Numbered from the stretch's first letter, positions 26,694 through 36,382 are shown. The stretch is 64,000 nucleotides of DNA from Endozoicomonas sp965261315 (GCA_965261315.1 CBDHDM010000150.1:1-64000), one strand, 5' to 3'. Program-made: numbers and translations. The notes: generated from the letters alone by a model not told the origin.

Positions 26694-27305
26694 ATGCTCG
26701 GGCTCATGATGGATTTTTGGCGATGGAAGAACAGAAAACGGACAGAAGCATATCATAAATCCAGACTGGGTCAGATCCTGATAAAAAAAGGATATATTTC
26801 CCCTCAGCAACTGGATGAAGCAGTTCTCTCCCAGGAAGCGAACAGCAAACTGCTGGGGGAGTATTTAATCGAGCATCGCATTATTTCACGGTGGCAGTTA
26901 CGCAGGGCTCTTTCCAGCCAGACTCAACTGCGTTTATCGGCCTCACTGGCAATGATTCTGCTTAAGCCTGTTTACAACTTCCTATCTGGAAAACAAAGTA
27001 AACAACCATTAGACAGTACTCTGGAAAACCTGATCACACCGCTACTCACACAACCATCAACAAGTAACAAAACCCCATTCGAGTATGCCCCAGACAAGAC
27101 TTCCATAGAGGTCAAAGACAACAACTTACTTAAACTTCGCATCTACAGCACCCGTGGAGAGCTGAATTTTGATGGACTCCGTTTAAAAATATCCGAATCA
27201 GGAAGTTATCAGAATTTAACTCTGGACGATCTTGACCTTTCTAATGCCCGGTTATTTATCCGAGTCATACACGATAAACACAATACAGCCTTACCTGAGT
27301 CTTAA
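26694..27305 (+). CDS. Protein with an MshEN-like N-terminal domain, function unknown
   Basis: About 203 residues. Residues 25-75 (LGQILIKKGYISPQQLDEAV, then LLGEYLIEHRIISRWQLRRAL) resemble the N-terminal domain of type II secretion/pilus ATPases (MshEN), which in some proteins binds cyclic di-GMP. There is no ATPase domain; the C-terminal half is an unrecognised beta-rich segment. Starts at GTG 26685, ATG 26694 or ATG 26706 are all possible and none has a clear ribosome-binding site. A strong terminator follows. The domain call is tentative. Confidence 0.55.
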   Translation: MLGLMMDFWRWKNRKRTEAYHKSRLGQILIKKGYISPQQLDEAVLSQEANSKLLGEYLIEHRIISRWQLRRALSSQTQLRLSASLAMILLKPVYNFLSGKQSKQPLDSTLENLITPLLTQPSTSNKTPFEYAPDKTSIEVKDNNLLKLRIYSTRGELNFDGLRLKISESGSYQNLTLDDLDLSNARLFIRVIHDKHNTALPES

Positions 27306-27308
27306 AGC

Positions 27309-27343
27309 AAAAAAGGCCACTTTATAACAAAGTGGCCTTTTTT
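27309..27343. terminator. Bidirectional rho-independent terminator
   Basis: A perfect 15-bp stem (AAAAAAGGCCACTTT with its complement), 5-base loop and T runs on both sides, between the convergent genes ending at 27305 and 27365. Confidence 0.93.
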
Positions 27344-27364
27344 CTTAAGCGATCAAAGATTCGA

Positions 27365-28834
27365 TCAGGCGTCCGCTACCGGATTACGCTTCACCTTCGC
27401 CTTATCAGCCTCTACCGGACCTGAACTGTGCTCAGTCCAGACATCCGCATCCATCGTTTTATCAAGGAATGGGAATTTGCGACGGTTAAATACCGGAGTG
27501 ACACCGGCCTTGACCTGATCATCAAAGTCCTTAAGTACCTTAACAACAATACCGGATAGAACCAGAATAGCGGTCAGGTTGATCAACGCCATAATACCCA
27601 TGGATGCATCTGCAAACGCCCATACGGTTGGCAGGTTACTGGTAGCACCCCAGATAACCATGCCCAGAACAGCTACCCGGTAAGCATTGACCAGCCAGTT
27701 GTTATCCATAATGAATCGCAGGTTAGACTCACCATAGTAATAGTTGGCAATAATCGAACTGAAAGCAAACAGCAGGATAGCGCCTGCTACCAGATGCTGA
27801 CCAATCGGACCAACCTGACTCACCAGGGCCAGCTGAGTCAGCTCAATACCGGTCACACCTGAACCATCCATAACACCAGACATCAGAATGATGGAAGCCG
27901 TTGCAGTACAGACAATAATGGTGTCCATAAATACACCCAGCATACCCATCAAACCCTGGTTGGCCGGGTGATTAGAATGTGCTGTTGCTGCTGCGTTAGG
28001 AGCACTACCCATACCGGCTTCGTTAGAGAACAGTCCGCGTTTAATACCCTGCTGCATGGCCTGAGATACCATATAGCCAACACCACCACCGGCAGCACTT
28101 TCCAGACCGAAAGCACTCTTGATAATCAAGGTAAATACCGCTGGCAGCTCACCAATATTCATGAACACGACGACCAGGGCCACGCCCAGATAACCGAAAG
28201 CCATGACAGGAACAATCATCTCCGCTGCTTTGGCAATAGAACGAATACCACCAAAGATGATCAGGGCGCTCAACATCGCCAACCCGATACCAATGGCTTC
28301 AGAAGGAATACCATAACCAGTGAAAGCAGCAGCAATCGAATTGGATTGAACACTGTTAAAGGCAAAACCAAAGGCAATAATCAGCGCTATCGAGAAGATG
28401 ATACCCAGCCAACGCTGACCGAGAGCCTTCTCGATATAGTAGGCAGGGCCGCCACGGTAGGTTCCGTCGCCATTATTGGTCTTGTACAGCTGAGCCAGAA
28501 TATTTTCTGCCAGACTGGTCGACATACCGAGCACAGCAATCAACCACATCCAGAAGACAGCACCGGGGCCTCCCATGGTAATGGCCACCGCAACACCCGC
28601 CATATTTCCGGTACCAATTCGTGCGGCAAGACTGGTGCAGAAGGCCTGGAATGGAGAGACATGGGTAGAACAATCAGTAGCCCGGCTTCCCAGCATAATT
28701 TTCAACGCCATAGAAAAGCGGCGAATTTGCACGAAGCGAGTTTTTACGGTGAAAAGAAGACCTGCACCCAACAGCAGGTACATGAGAATGCTGCCCCATA
28801 GCAGACCATTGATGGAGTCTATTAAATTATTCAT
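27365..28834 (-). CDS. Sodium:alanine symporter family protein (AGCS), copy 1
   Basis: A protein of 489 residues with about 11 membrane segments. AGCS signatures: FQAFCTSLAARIGTGNMAGVA, GGPGAVFWMW, YRGGPAYYIEKALG and GLFSNEAGMGSAPNAAATA. The family imports alanine or glycine with sodium. A related copy lies upstream (29445-30929) in the same direction, separated by 610 bases, so they look like an old tandem duplication with separate promoters. Confidence 0.92.
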   Translation of the reverse strand: MNNLIDSINGLLWGSILMYLLLGAGLLFTVKTRFVQIRRFSMALKIMLGSRATDCSTHVSPFQAFCTSLAARIGTGNMAGVAVAITMGGPGAVFWMWLIAVLGMSTSLAENILAQLYKTNNGDGTYRGGPAYYIEKALGQRWLGIIFSIALIIAFGFAFNSVQSNSIAAAFTGYGIPSEAIGIGLAMLSALIIFGGIRSIAKAAEMIVPVMAFGYLGVALVVVFMNIGELPAVFTLIIKSAFGLESAAGGGVGYMVSQAMQQGIKRGLFSNEAGMGSAPNAAATAHSNHPANQGLMGMLGVFMDTIIVCTATASIILMSGVMDGSGVTGIELTQLALVSQVGPIGQHLVAGAILLFAFSSIIANYYYGESNLRFIMDNNWLVNAYRVAVLGMVIWGATSNLPTVWAFADASMGIMALINLTAILVLSGIVVKVLKDFDDQVKAGVTPVFNRRKFPFLDKTMDADVWTEHSSGPVEADKAKVKRNPVADA

Positions 28835-29444
28835 AAATTTTCCGGCGCATTTTGTATTCTCGATTTTTATTTTAAATCGATATTTATAACATTAGGGAAT
28901 AAACCTTACGTACTGAGTATTATCACCTACGAAAAAAGCAAGGCATTCGTACTGAATAATCAATAGAACCCCTGAGTTTATAAGGCTTAAAGTGCTTACA
29001 AAGGCACTGATCACTCAAAGCAAAAAAAAGTAAAACCCGAGATAAGTATAGGTATAATCAACAACCCGCAACACTGAAAGCCTTAACAAATATTTAGAAT
29101 ATCTTTACGAGAAAATAGAACATTCCTTAAATAATTTTGATTTTATCCACTATTTCAGAATAACAAACTATCAAAGCGTTTTTTCAACGATAACCAAATA
29201 ATCAAAACTGAGACAGTGGTTAACGCCCACAGACCTTGAACAATAAGCCACTGACTTATTACAGTCAGTATTAAATTGAGGGGAAAACCAGGTTACCTTG
29301 TTCTTATATTCCTTCAATAAGGAAATCTTGATAATTAATTGATCAATATTTAGGGCCTGTTGACGTTTCGTTGTAGAGTAAACCGGAAAAAAGCCGAGAC
29401 GATGCTCAGCTTTTTCAATAGAAAACTTACCAGAGAAACCAGAG
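28835..29444. other. AT-rich spacer between the two AGCS genes
   Basis: 610 bases without a convincing gene. It holds the terminator of the upstream AGCS gene (29388-29416) and presumably the promoter of copy 1. Short minus-strand frames around 29171-29440 have no recognisable product. Confidence 0.55.
29388..29416 (-). terminator. Terminator of AGCS copy 2
   Basis: AAAAAGC-C-GAG and CTC-A-GCTTTTT form a stem with one internal mismatch and a 6-base loop; it is T-rich on both strands. It begins about 29 bases after the stop at 29445. Confidence 0.6.
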
Positions 29445-30929
29445 TCAACAGGACTCAGACTCCTGCAAATCGCCACTATTGATATCATCCATAGAGATCT
29501 CAGGATCATCGCCCTGGCTCACCCAAACATCTTTATCGATAGTTCGATCCAAAAATGGAAAATGACTCCGATTGAACTCTGGAGTCAAGCCTGACCTTGA
29601 TTGCAGATCATAATCCCTCAGAACCTGCATTACCGGGCCACTCAAGAGTACAATAATAACCAGATTAATCAGCGCCATAAGCCCCATGGCCAAATCAGCA
29701 ACCATCCATACGACTTCCAGTGAAGCAATTGAGCCCAGGAACACTAAAAATACTACAGTTCCACGATAGGCCATTAACAGCCGGGGGCTATTACGAATAA
29801 ACAGTAGATTGGATTCACCGTAATAGTAGTTGGCAATAACAGAAGTAAACCCAAAAAATACCACTGCGATTGAAATAAACCACTGGCCCCAGCCGCCAAC
29901 AATCCCCCCAAGTGCAGCCTGAGTCAGCTGAATACCATTAAGCGTTGTTCCAGCTTCCAGCTGTCCCGATAGTAAGACAATAGCAGCGGTAGAAGTACAG
30001 ATAACTATCGTATCAATGAACACACTGACCATGGACACAATGCCCTGAACCGCTGGATGATTCGGTTTTGGTGTCGCGGCTGCAGCCGCATTAGGCCCAC
30101 TGCCCATACCGGCTTCATTGGAAAAAAGGCCTCGCTTGATGCCCTGCATCATCGCCTGATAAACAGAGTAGCCAATAACTCCGCCGGTAGCAGAATGAAG
30201 CCCGAAAGCACTCTCAAACACCAGGGCAATAACCGCAGGCATTTCATCCAGACGAACCACCACCACACCAATAGCAATCACCAGATACGCCAGCGCCATA
30301 ACAGGGACAACCCGTTCGGCAAAACGCACAATGGAGTGAATACCCCTGAAGATAATCAACGAGGTAATGACCGCGATGACTAAACCGATAATGGCAGGAT
30401 CCAGCGCCATATGCCCGGAGACCGCCTGAGACACTGAGTTGGCGTGCACTGCATTAAAGATAAAACCGAAGGTCACCAGCAAAAGCACAGAAAAGACAAT
30501 ACCCAGCCAGCGAAGGCCCAGGGCTTTTTCTATGTAATAGGCAGGACCACCACGAAAGGTGCCATCTTTATTATTGGTCTTGTATAACTGAGCCAAGGTA
30601 TTCTCGACAAAACTGGATGCCATACCCAGTAAAGCCACAATCCACATCCAGAACACTGCCCCGGGGCCACCAATAAAAATAGCAATGGAAACACCTGCCA
30701 GATTACCTGTGCCCACATGAGCCGCGAGACTGGTGCAAAGTGCCTGAAAAGAAGAGATTTCATTTTGAGAGGTCTTACGGGAACCCAGTGCGAGCTTCCA
30801 TGCATGAAAAAAATAACGTATCTGAACAAAACGGCTTCTGACAGTGAAATAGATACCTGCCCCAAGCAGTAAATAGATCAGCAAGTATTCCCAAATGACG
30901 CCAGTAACTTCTGAAACAATCATACTCAT
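29445..30929 (-). CDS. Sodium:alanine symporter family protein (AGCS), copy 2
   Basis: A protein of 494 residues with the same AGCS motifs as copy 1 (GTGNLAGVSIAIFIGGPGAV, FRGGPAYYIEKALGLRW, RGLFSNEAGMGSGPNAAAAA). Many conservative differences from copy 1 show that the duplication is not recent. AGGGG lies 6 bases before the ATG at 30929. Predicted sodium-coupled alanine/glycine importer of the inner membrane; exact substrate unknown. Confidence 0.9.
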   Translation of the reverse strand: MSMIVSEVTGVIWEYLLIYLLLGAGIYFTVRSRFVQIRYFFHAWKLALGSRKTSQNEISSFQALCTSLAAHVGTGNLAGVSIAIFIGGPGAVFWMWIVALLGMASSFVENTLAQLYKTNNKDGTFRGGPAYYIEKALGLRWLGIVFSVLLLVTFGFIFNAVHANSVSQAVSGHMALDPAIIGLVIAVITSLIIFRGIHSIVRFAERVVPVMALAYLVIAIGVVVVRLDEMPAVIALVFESAFGLHSATGGVIGYSVYQAMMQGIKRGLFSNEAGMGSGPNAAAAATPKPNHPAVQGIVSMVSVFIDTIVICTSTAAIVLLSGQLEAGTTLNGIQLTQAALGGIVGGWGQWFISIAVVFFGFTSVIANYYYGESNLLFIRNSPRLLMAYRGTVVFLVFLGSIASLEVVWMVADLAMGLMALINLVIIVLLSGPVMQVLRDYDLQSRSGLTPEFNRSHFPFLDRTIDKDVWVSQGDDPEISMDDINSGDLQESESC

Positions 30930-31261
30930 TTGAGCCCCTGCGATTCATTGCGACTTTCATAGAGTAGCAAAGAAAATCTTAAACAAATGAACAACATACC
31001 ATCAAACCAGCTAACCTCAGCCACCATAGTTATGGCATCAGGCTTCATTACTTAGTCTTTTTAGTTCGTAAAAAGTTCCTTTTTAGAGTAAGTCTGTCAT
31101 TGTTGAAAAAATATTCGACAAATTCATCGTGACGTATTGCATACAAATAGAAAGAGTCTAGTTTCATAGTCGCAGGTTATAAATAGAATAGAATGCATCA
31201 TTGCTTGGTAGAAACAGGAGTCGCTTGTTTTTTAATAATCTATAGACAAAGGTACCTATCA
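30930..31261. other. Divergent intergenic region
   Basis: 332 bases between divergent genes with AT-rich stretches suited to promoters. I see no RNA gene or clear operator. A frame from ATG 31193 joins the next gene but adds a hydrophobic leader that does not fit the rest of the protein. Confidence 0.5.
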
Positions 31262-33433
31262 ATGGACGTTTCACAATCTACTTCGATTTCACAATATCAA
31301 AAAGTATTCGAAGCCCCGTCTGATAATTCAAATCCTTCCAATTTTCATCATAGAAAACTAACAAAAAGCCATGAAATGGCTGACGCTGATCATACTCTTC
31401 TAAACAGAACCCCGCTGAAAAAAAGCACTGACGCGGCCCTGGACAACCTGAAGGAACTGTTCAGGTTTAATATCAGCCAGCCTTTTATAAATCTTTACAA
31501 CACTTATATGACTCAGCGTAATCCTGATAATCCAGCCTGCATCCAGGTAAATGAGCAACATATGCAGAATCTGTTCGAACGTGACTATGAAAATTTCCTT
31601 TCTTATTCCACCCATGAATACCTTGAAAAAACAAACGAAAATATTTTTGGTCAGGATAAACCATTAATCAAACAAACTGCCCTTCAAAAATTTACCGGCA
31701 TCATCAAATCACTCATTCTTGGCGAACACAACAAAGCGACAACCGATTTTCAGGAAAAACTCAGCACATTTTACGATTCAGTTACGGATAACGATAATAT
31801 CCACATTAATGCGGATACCGAACAACAATTGAAAAAAAGCCATGTGCCAACACCAGAGACAATAATTGCCAAATTGAAAATGGGTATAGAAGCAGGCATC
31901 GAAAAAGAAAAGTTGATTGCGCAACTCCAGAAAGACTGCGAGCAATTAACAGCATTTTTATTAAAAACTTCAGGCATGGCAGCATTTGCCAAGTCACTCA
32001 AGCTGGACACACCTTTAAACAGTAGTAAATCGACAGCTCAGAAGGCAGCAGGGGTAATCAATAAAACCGCCGCTTACTTATCTGACAAGGTGCCACCCTT
32101 TTACCTTTCCATATTGGGGACGGTTCTTCTGGAAAGAATGGTTGCCGGCGACCGGAAAGCGGATGCCTTGAATGACATGATGAGTGCACCGGCACTGAAC
32201 ATCAGCACACCCGTTCGGGAAAAAGTGGTTGCTTATGCCCGAAACCTCTACCGGGCTGAAAAAATTGATGATGTTGGCATGAAACCGGCTAACGTTGTCA
32301 CCACATCCATGGCGTTTACGCTGTATATCACGGGAAGTCTTCAGTTACTGATCTCCCGGGCCGACCACTCCAATAATTCGGAACTAATGGATAAGTGTTT
32401 CCAGGAATTTATTCAAGAGAAATCTGGCAGCAGTAATCCACCCAATCCCGGGCCCGCAAGCAGCTGTACGAAATTTGCCGAGTCTGCCCTGCGTCTGATC
32501 GGCATAACGAGTATCGGGTTAAGGGCCCTGATGAATGGTGCCTATGAGATAAAGGACGCTACCCCTGATAACGAGCTGAGAGATACTGTCTACAACTCGG
32601 TACTTGGCAAGAGCTTTGTCCCTCTCAGCTTGATAGAAAACGCCGGTTATAAGGATGACATTATCGAGAAAAACCGTGAGGTACTATTACAGCAATGTCT
32701 GACAAAAGGGGTACTTGGTGAACCGCTGACCGACCAGGAAGAGGACTTTATGAAGTCTATCAGGGGAGAACCCGGTTCTGCATACAGCAAAAAGTCCCAG
32801 GTGTCGAAAGCAATCAGCTATGGGACAGCGGCTCTGAGTACCTCTGTATTAACAGCTGATATAGCAACAGCCTTAGCCAGTCCGGAGGCCTCTAAAAATT
32901 TCTGGAGTTCTCCAGTCCAATCTGGTGGAGCGGTAACCTGGAGCCATGTCTATAAGGGCGCAGTGCGTCCCATCAGTGCAGTTGTAAACCTTCTTCAGAT
33001 CATGTGGGTTTCAGGCCGGGCATACACAAAAGATGATGTTGAAGCCTTCGTTCATATTTCCAGTCGTCTGGTTCTGGCTACAGCCCCCCTTATCATGTGG
33101 GAGAAGGGATTAACTCTCTGGGACAGTATTGCTGCCATCATTGATACCGCTATTACCGTAGGAGAAGATTCAGCCGCCAGCCGGTCACTGAATAAAGGAC
33201 AGCTAGCCAAGCAGGTAGAGGTGGCCGTTAATAACCTCAGGCTTCAGGCGCATGAAAATTCTCATGAAGCCCCCCCTGATCATGTTGGTCGATACATGGA
33301 TCAGTTAACTGAAAGCCTGTTCAAAACACTGTCGAATGACGATGCTCCTGTGGAAATGATCTCTACCGGAGATGAAGAGTCCTCCCTGAGAAAGAGGTCA
33401 TCGCACACCCACCACGAGGAAGACATGGTTTAG
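31262..33433 (+). CDS. Large protein of unknown function; effector candidate
   Basis: About 724 residues from ATG 31262 (AAAGG about 11 bases upstream). No family recognised. The N-terminal 60 residues are rich in Ser, Gln, Asn and Thr with no signal peptide (MDVSQSTSISQYQKVFEAP), as in many type III secreted proteins. The middle is helical and Lys/Gln-rich; residues about 270-600 contain several moderately hydrophobic helices (PPFYLSILGTVLLERMVAG, GTAALSTSVLTADIATALA). The end is polar with His/Glu/Arg (RKRSSHTHHEEDMV). A membrane-inserting secreted effector is conceivable but is inference only. Confidence 0.65.
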   Translation: MDVSQSTSISQYQKVFEAPSDNSNPSNFHHRKLTKSHEMADADHTLLNRTPLKKSTDAALDNLKELFRFNISQPFINLYNTYMTQRNPDNPACIQVNEQHMQNLFERDYENFLSYSTHEYLEKTNENIFGQDKPLIKQTALQKFTGIIKSLILGEHNKATTDFQEKLSTFYDSVTDNDNIHINADTEQQLKKSHVPTPETIIAKLKMGIEAGIEKEKLIAQLQKDCEQLTAFLLKTSGMAAFAKSLKLDTPLNSSKSTAQKAAGVINKTAAYLSDKVPPFYLSILGTVLLERMVAGDRKADALNDMMSAPALNISTPVREKVVAYARNLYRAEKIDDVGMKPANVVTTSMAFTLYITGSLQLLISRADHSNNSELMDKCFQEFIQEKSGSSNPPNPGPASSCTKFAESALRLIGITSIGLRALMNGAYEIKDATPDNELRDTVYNSVLGKSFVPLSLIENAGYKDDIIEKNREVLLQQCLTKGVLGEPLTDQEEDFMKSIRGEPGSAYSKKSQVSKAISYGTAALSTSVLTADIATALASPEASKNFWSSPVQSGGAVTWSHVYKGAVRPISAVVNLLQIMWVSGRAYTKDDVEAFVHISSRLVLATAPLIMWEKGLTLWDSIAAIIDTAITVGEDSAASRSLNKGQLAKQVEVAVNNLRLQAHENSHEAPPDHVGRYMDQLTESLFKTLSNDDAPVEMISTGDEESSLRKRSSHTHHEEDMV

Positions 33434-33745
33434 CAAACGACTGATACTCAGAAATTATCTTGAAATAAAACCCACACCACCTGTGATATGTACAAAACAC
33501 TGTCCGCCTCCCGCTGTCCAAAAAGCCAGTTTCGTGTAGGCTTTTCGGACAGCGGGCTGAGGGCAGCAGCTGTAAAAATAACAAATAAACTCCAGGGCCT
33601 ATTGGTTTACCGTAACTCATCGTTCGAGACTACCCTGCGAACATGAGAATCAGGATTTTTGCAGGAACCTCTCTGGCAAATACGGAATGATCTATCTATC
33701 ATCCGTACCCAATTAAAACGCATGGAAATAATTAAAATTTAACTT
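33434..33745. other. Spacer with a long hairpin
   Basis: 312 bases. The one clear structure is the inverted repeat at 33510-33556. The rest holds no convincing gene. Confidence 0.5.
33510..33556. repeat. Long inverted repeat, 18-bp arms
   Basis: CCCGCTGTCCAAAAAGCC (33510-33527) pairs with GGCTTTTCGGACAGCGGG (33539-33556) with one mismatch and an 11-base loop. There is no T run after it, so it is more like a dispersed palindrome or RNA stabiliser than a standard terminator. Confidence 0.75.
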
Positions 33746-34654
33746 ATGCCAATTCTTTCATTCCTCCTTGGCGTCCTTTTAACCTGGCTGTTTATGTCAG
33801 GACTGTTGGCGCAGGGACTTGCACTGTTTATCAGGATCTGGTGGCCATCCTCCAGTCGGGAACGTGAACTGCAAACTGACCAGTGGTTGCTGAATAACCC
33901 GATACAGCCTTCCTCTGCCTGGCGCCTGCTGGGCTACTGGAAAGAGACCTCCCAATATCGTCAGGCCTGCTCAGAAATGGCCGGCCTGCTGGCCGACAAA
34001 GCGTGCCTTTCCAGTCAGGATAAAGTGCTTGATGTTGGCTTTACCAGTCATGATCAACTGCTGGTCTGGCTTGATTATTATCAGGTTCGGTACCTGACAG
34101 CCATCGCCAGTGATGAGCACCAGATGGTACGGGCTCTCGAGCATTGTGGGCATTTCAATAGCCTGAAGCTTATTCGGGGAGGAGAAAAATCCGTGCAAGA
34201 GCAGCCTGAAAACAGCTGCGACAAGTTAGTTTCCCTGGATTGTGTTTACCACCTTGAGTCCCGCTCCCATTTCTTCAGTCATGCAAGAAAAGCACTCAAA
34301 TCTGGCGGTACACTGGCTTTTACCGATATGGTGCTGGCCCGCCCCTTTCAGGATCGCCGGGAACAACGCCTACTAAACAATCTTGGTCGTATATCAGGTC
34401 TTCTGGTAGAAGATATGCCAATCAAGGAAACCTACGAAAACCTCCTTAAGCAACACCAGTTCGAGCAGATTGAAATCATGGATATTACCGATGATGTCCT
34501 GTCCGGTTTCTGTTTCTGGTTTGGCCAGCATTACCAAAACCTTTCGGCATTTACACGTTCAAAAATGTGGATAAGACTTCGGCTACAAGTCTGGTTTATT
34601 CGCTGGATGCTTCACCGGGAACAACTCCGTTACCTGATGATTATTGCCCGCTAG
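33746..34654 (+). CDS. Membrane-anchored SAM-dependent methyltransferase
   Basis: A protein of 302 residues. An N-terminal membrane segment (ILSFLLGVLLTWLFMSGLLAQGLA, shown here only in part by position 3-26) precedes a class I methyltransferase domain: motif I KVLDVGFTSHDQ (the Gly-rich loop is changed), motif II-like TAIASDE, SLDCVYHLES and LKSGGTLAFTDMVLA. The order resembles methyltransferases of the UbiE/sterol type. Motif I has VGFTS in place of the usual E/DxGxGxG, so SAM binding could be altered. Substrate unknown; a lipid or quinone is plausible given the anchor. Confidence 0.7.
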   Translation: MPILSFLLGVLLTWLFMSGLLAQGLALFIRIWWPSSSRERELQTDQWLLNNPIQPSSAWRLLGYWKETSQYRQACSEMAGLLADKACLSSQDKVLDVGFTSHDQLLVWLDYYQVRYLTAIASDEHQMVRALEHCGHFNSLKLIRGGEKSVQEQPENSCDKLVSLDCVYHLESRSHFFSHARKALKSGGTLAFTDMVLARPFQDRREQRLLNNLGRISGLLVEDMPIKETYENLLKQHQFEQIEIMDITDDVLSGFCFWFGQHYQNLSAFTRSKMWIRLRLQVWFIRWMLHREQLRYLMIIAR

Positions 34655-34692
34655 GAGGCTGACCGAAAATAAAGCCCGTGACAGAAAGTAGT

Positions 34693-34715
34693 TTATCCAC
34701 AACTTCTGTGGATAA
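34693..34715. promoter_or_regulatory. Two convergent perfect DnaA-box 9-mers
   Basis: TTATCCACA (34693-34701) and TGTGGATAA (34707-34715) are both exact matches to the strong DnaA box, arranged as an inverted pair with 5 bases between; with flanking T/A the stem is 10 bp. It follows the methyltransferase gene and may act as a DnaA-binding or titration site, or simply as a hairpin. Confidence 0.55.
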
Positions 34716-34864
34716 ACTTGTGACAACATTATGGACAATTCCTAAAGCCCCATTAAGAAGAGCTCTCGCCTAGAACTGATTATATTTTATACAGCTTTCC
34801 GCGGCATCGATATTTTCAGACTACAATCAGATTCCGTACCTTGAAGCATGAGGTTATTGAGGAT

Positions 34865-35149
34865 ATGGATATTTCAGCCTTATCTAATGCAACTGCGTCA
34901 CAGCAAGAAAGTACAGCTAATATCAGTACCAACCATCACCCTATTAAGAAACAGCCTGTCTGCTGCTGGTGGTGGTGCATCTGCATCCCATTTGGCAACA
35001 AGAAGATATTTCCCAGAGAGATTTCTGTTGAAATACCTGATGAGACAAAAAGTATTGAAGCAACATCCAACAGCACCCGGAGCATTTCAACAGTCAATAC
35101 GGATGATGATGATGATCATGTGCGAAGATGGGTAGAAGAAACCAGATAG
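34865..35149 (+). CDS. Small protein with a Cys/Trp cluster, unknown function
   Basis: About 94 residues from ATG 34865 (TTG 34841 is an alternative). A polar Ser/Thr/Asn-rich N-terminus leads to a striking cluster KKQPVCCWWWCICIPFGNKK near residues 30-50, then an acidic end with a run of five Asp. The Cys/Trp cluster flanked by Lys could insert in or attach to a membrane (in eukaryotic cells such sites are often palmitoylated). After the TAG stop the same frame stays open for 46 more codons to TAA 35288-35290. No family recognised. Confidence 0.5.
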   Translation: MDISALSNATASQQESTANISTNHHPIKKQPVCCWWWCICIPFGNKKIFPREISVEIPDETKSIEATSNSTRSISTVNTDDDDDHVRRWVEETR

Positions 35150-35383
35150 AGCTCTCCGGCAATTGTTTCTTTCGCCAGAACAATATCTTCAGTATCCAGC
35201 CAGGATTATGAAGGCAAAGGTATATTTTCAGCCTCAGTCCCTTCAAGTCCGGTCATCGAACTCATGCGACAACTTAACGAACATTCATAACCTTCCCTGG
35301 TCTGGATTACAGGCTTTCTGTCTTATCTACAGACCGCCCAACGGTAAAATACATTGAGCGATCGTATTTATAACGTCAGGTTG

Positions 35384-36382
35384 CTACATGGATTTAACGA
35401 TCAGCCAAGCCATATAGGCCACAAATGTGAACAGAAGAATAAGGCACTTATACCATGAAATCTTCCAGATACTGGCCGGAAGATTGCCATGCTGCTTTTC
35501 AGATTCAAACGATGCCTTACTGGAATAAACGACAACAGCCAACAGTATTGTCATCACCACCATGGTCAGAATATCAATACGAAGTGCGACCGCATCCACG
35601 GTAATATCCTGACCAATGATACCAGACACACCCAGTACACCCAGGATATTAAAGATATTAGAGCCGATGACGGTAGCCGCTGTCATATCGTGGAGCCCCT
35701 TTCGAGCACTGACCACCACTGCGGCAAGCTCCGGAAGGCTGGTACCAAAAGCCACCAGTGTTAAACCAATAATCAATTCATTAACGCCCATTGCCAGAGC
35801 TATCCCTTTAGCTCCCCAGACCAGAACCTGAGAACCCAGCACCAGGATAACCAGCATCACCAGAGACTCCATGGAAGCCCTGAGCGTACTGATGGGCAAA
35901 ACCGGTATGTCCTGCTCGCCTTCCTGACCTCCGGATGACTTTAGCAAATAGAAACAATAAGCAATAAAAGCAACGAAAAGGATGGCGCCATCCCAAACGC
36001 TTAACACACCATCCATAAGCATCAGGGCCGTTGCCAAAGTGGCGACCAATAAAATAGAAAGTTCACGGTAAACAATGCGGGCTTTGACCACCAACGGCGC
36101 AATCAGACCACCTATCGCCAGAATTAGGCCAATATTGACGATGTTCGAGCCAACCACATTACCAATGGCAATGCCTCCGGAACCATTAAATGCCGCCACC
36201 GACGACACCATCAGCTCAGGTGCAGAAGTACCAAAAGCAACCACGGTGACACCGATGGTCAGCAAAGGCATACCAAGACGAAAGGCCAGGGTAGATGCGA
36301 CTTCAACCAGACGGTTTGCACTCCAGCAAAGCGCAATAAAGCCAGCAACAACAGCCAGAATAAATTGAAGAATGGAAATCAT
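35384..36382 (-). CDS. Calcium/sodium antiporter of the CaCA family (YrbG-like)
   Basis: A protein of 332 residues with ten membrane segments in two inverted halves. The alpha repeats are clear: VTVVAFGTSAPELMVS with VGSNIVNIG in the first half, and LTLVAFGTSLPELAAVV with IGSNIFNILG in the second, holding the paired ion-binding Glu/Asn residues. It exchanges calcium (or sodium) for protons, sodium or potassium at the inner membrane. Start at ATG 36382 fits the family; an upstream start at 36451 would add an unrelated leader. It is a single gene. Confidence 0.93.
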   Translation of the reverse strand: MISILQFILAVVAGFIALCWSANRLVEVASTLAFRLGMPLLTIGVTVVAFGTSAPELMVSSVAAFNGSGGIAIGNVVGSNIVNIGLILAIGGLIAPLVVKARIVYRELSILLVATLATALMLMDGVLSVWDGAILFVAFIAYCFYLLKSSGGQEGEQDIPVLPISTLRASMESLVMLVILVLGSQVLVWGAKGIALAMGVNELIIGLTLVAFGTSLPELAAVVVSARKGLHDMTAATVIGSNIFNILGVLGVSGIIGQDITVDAVALRIDILTMVVMTILLAVVVYSSKASFESEKQHGNLPASIWKISWYKCLILLFTFVAYMAWLIVKSM

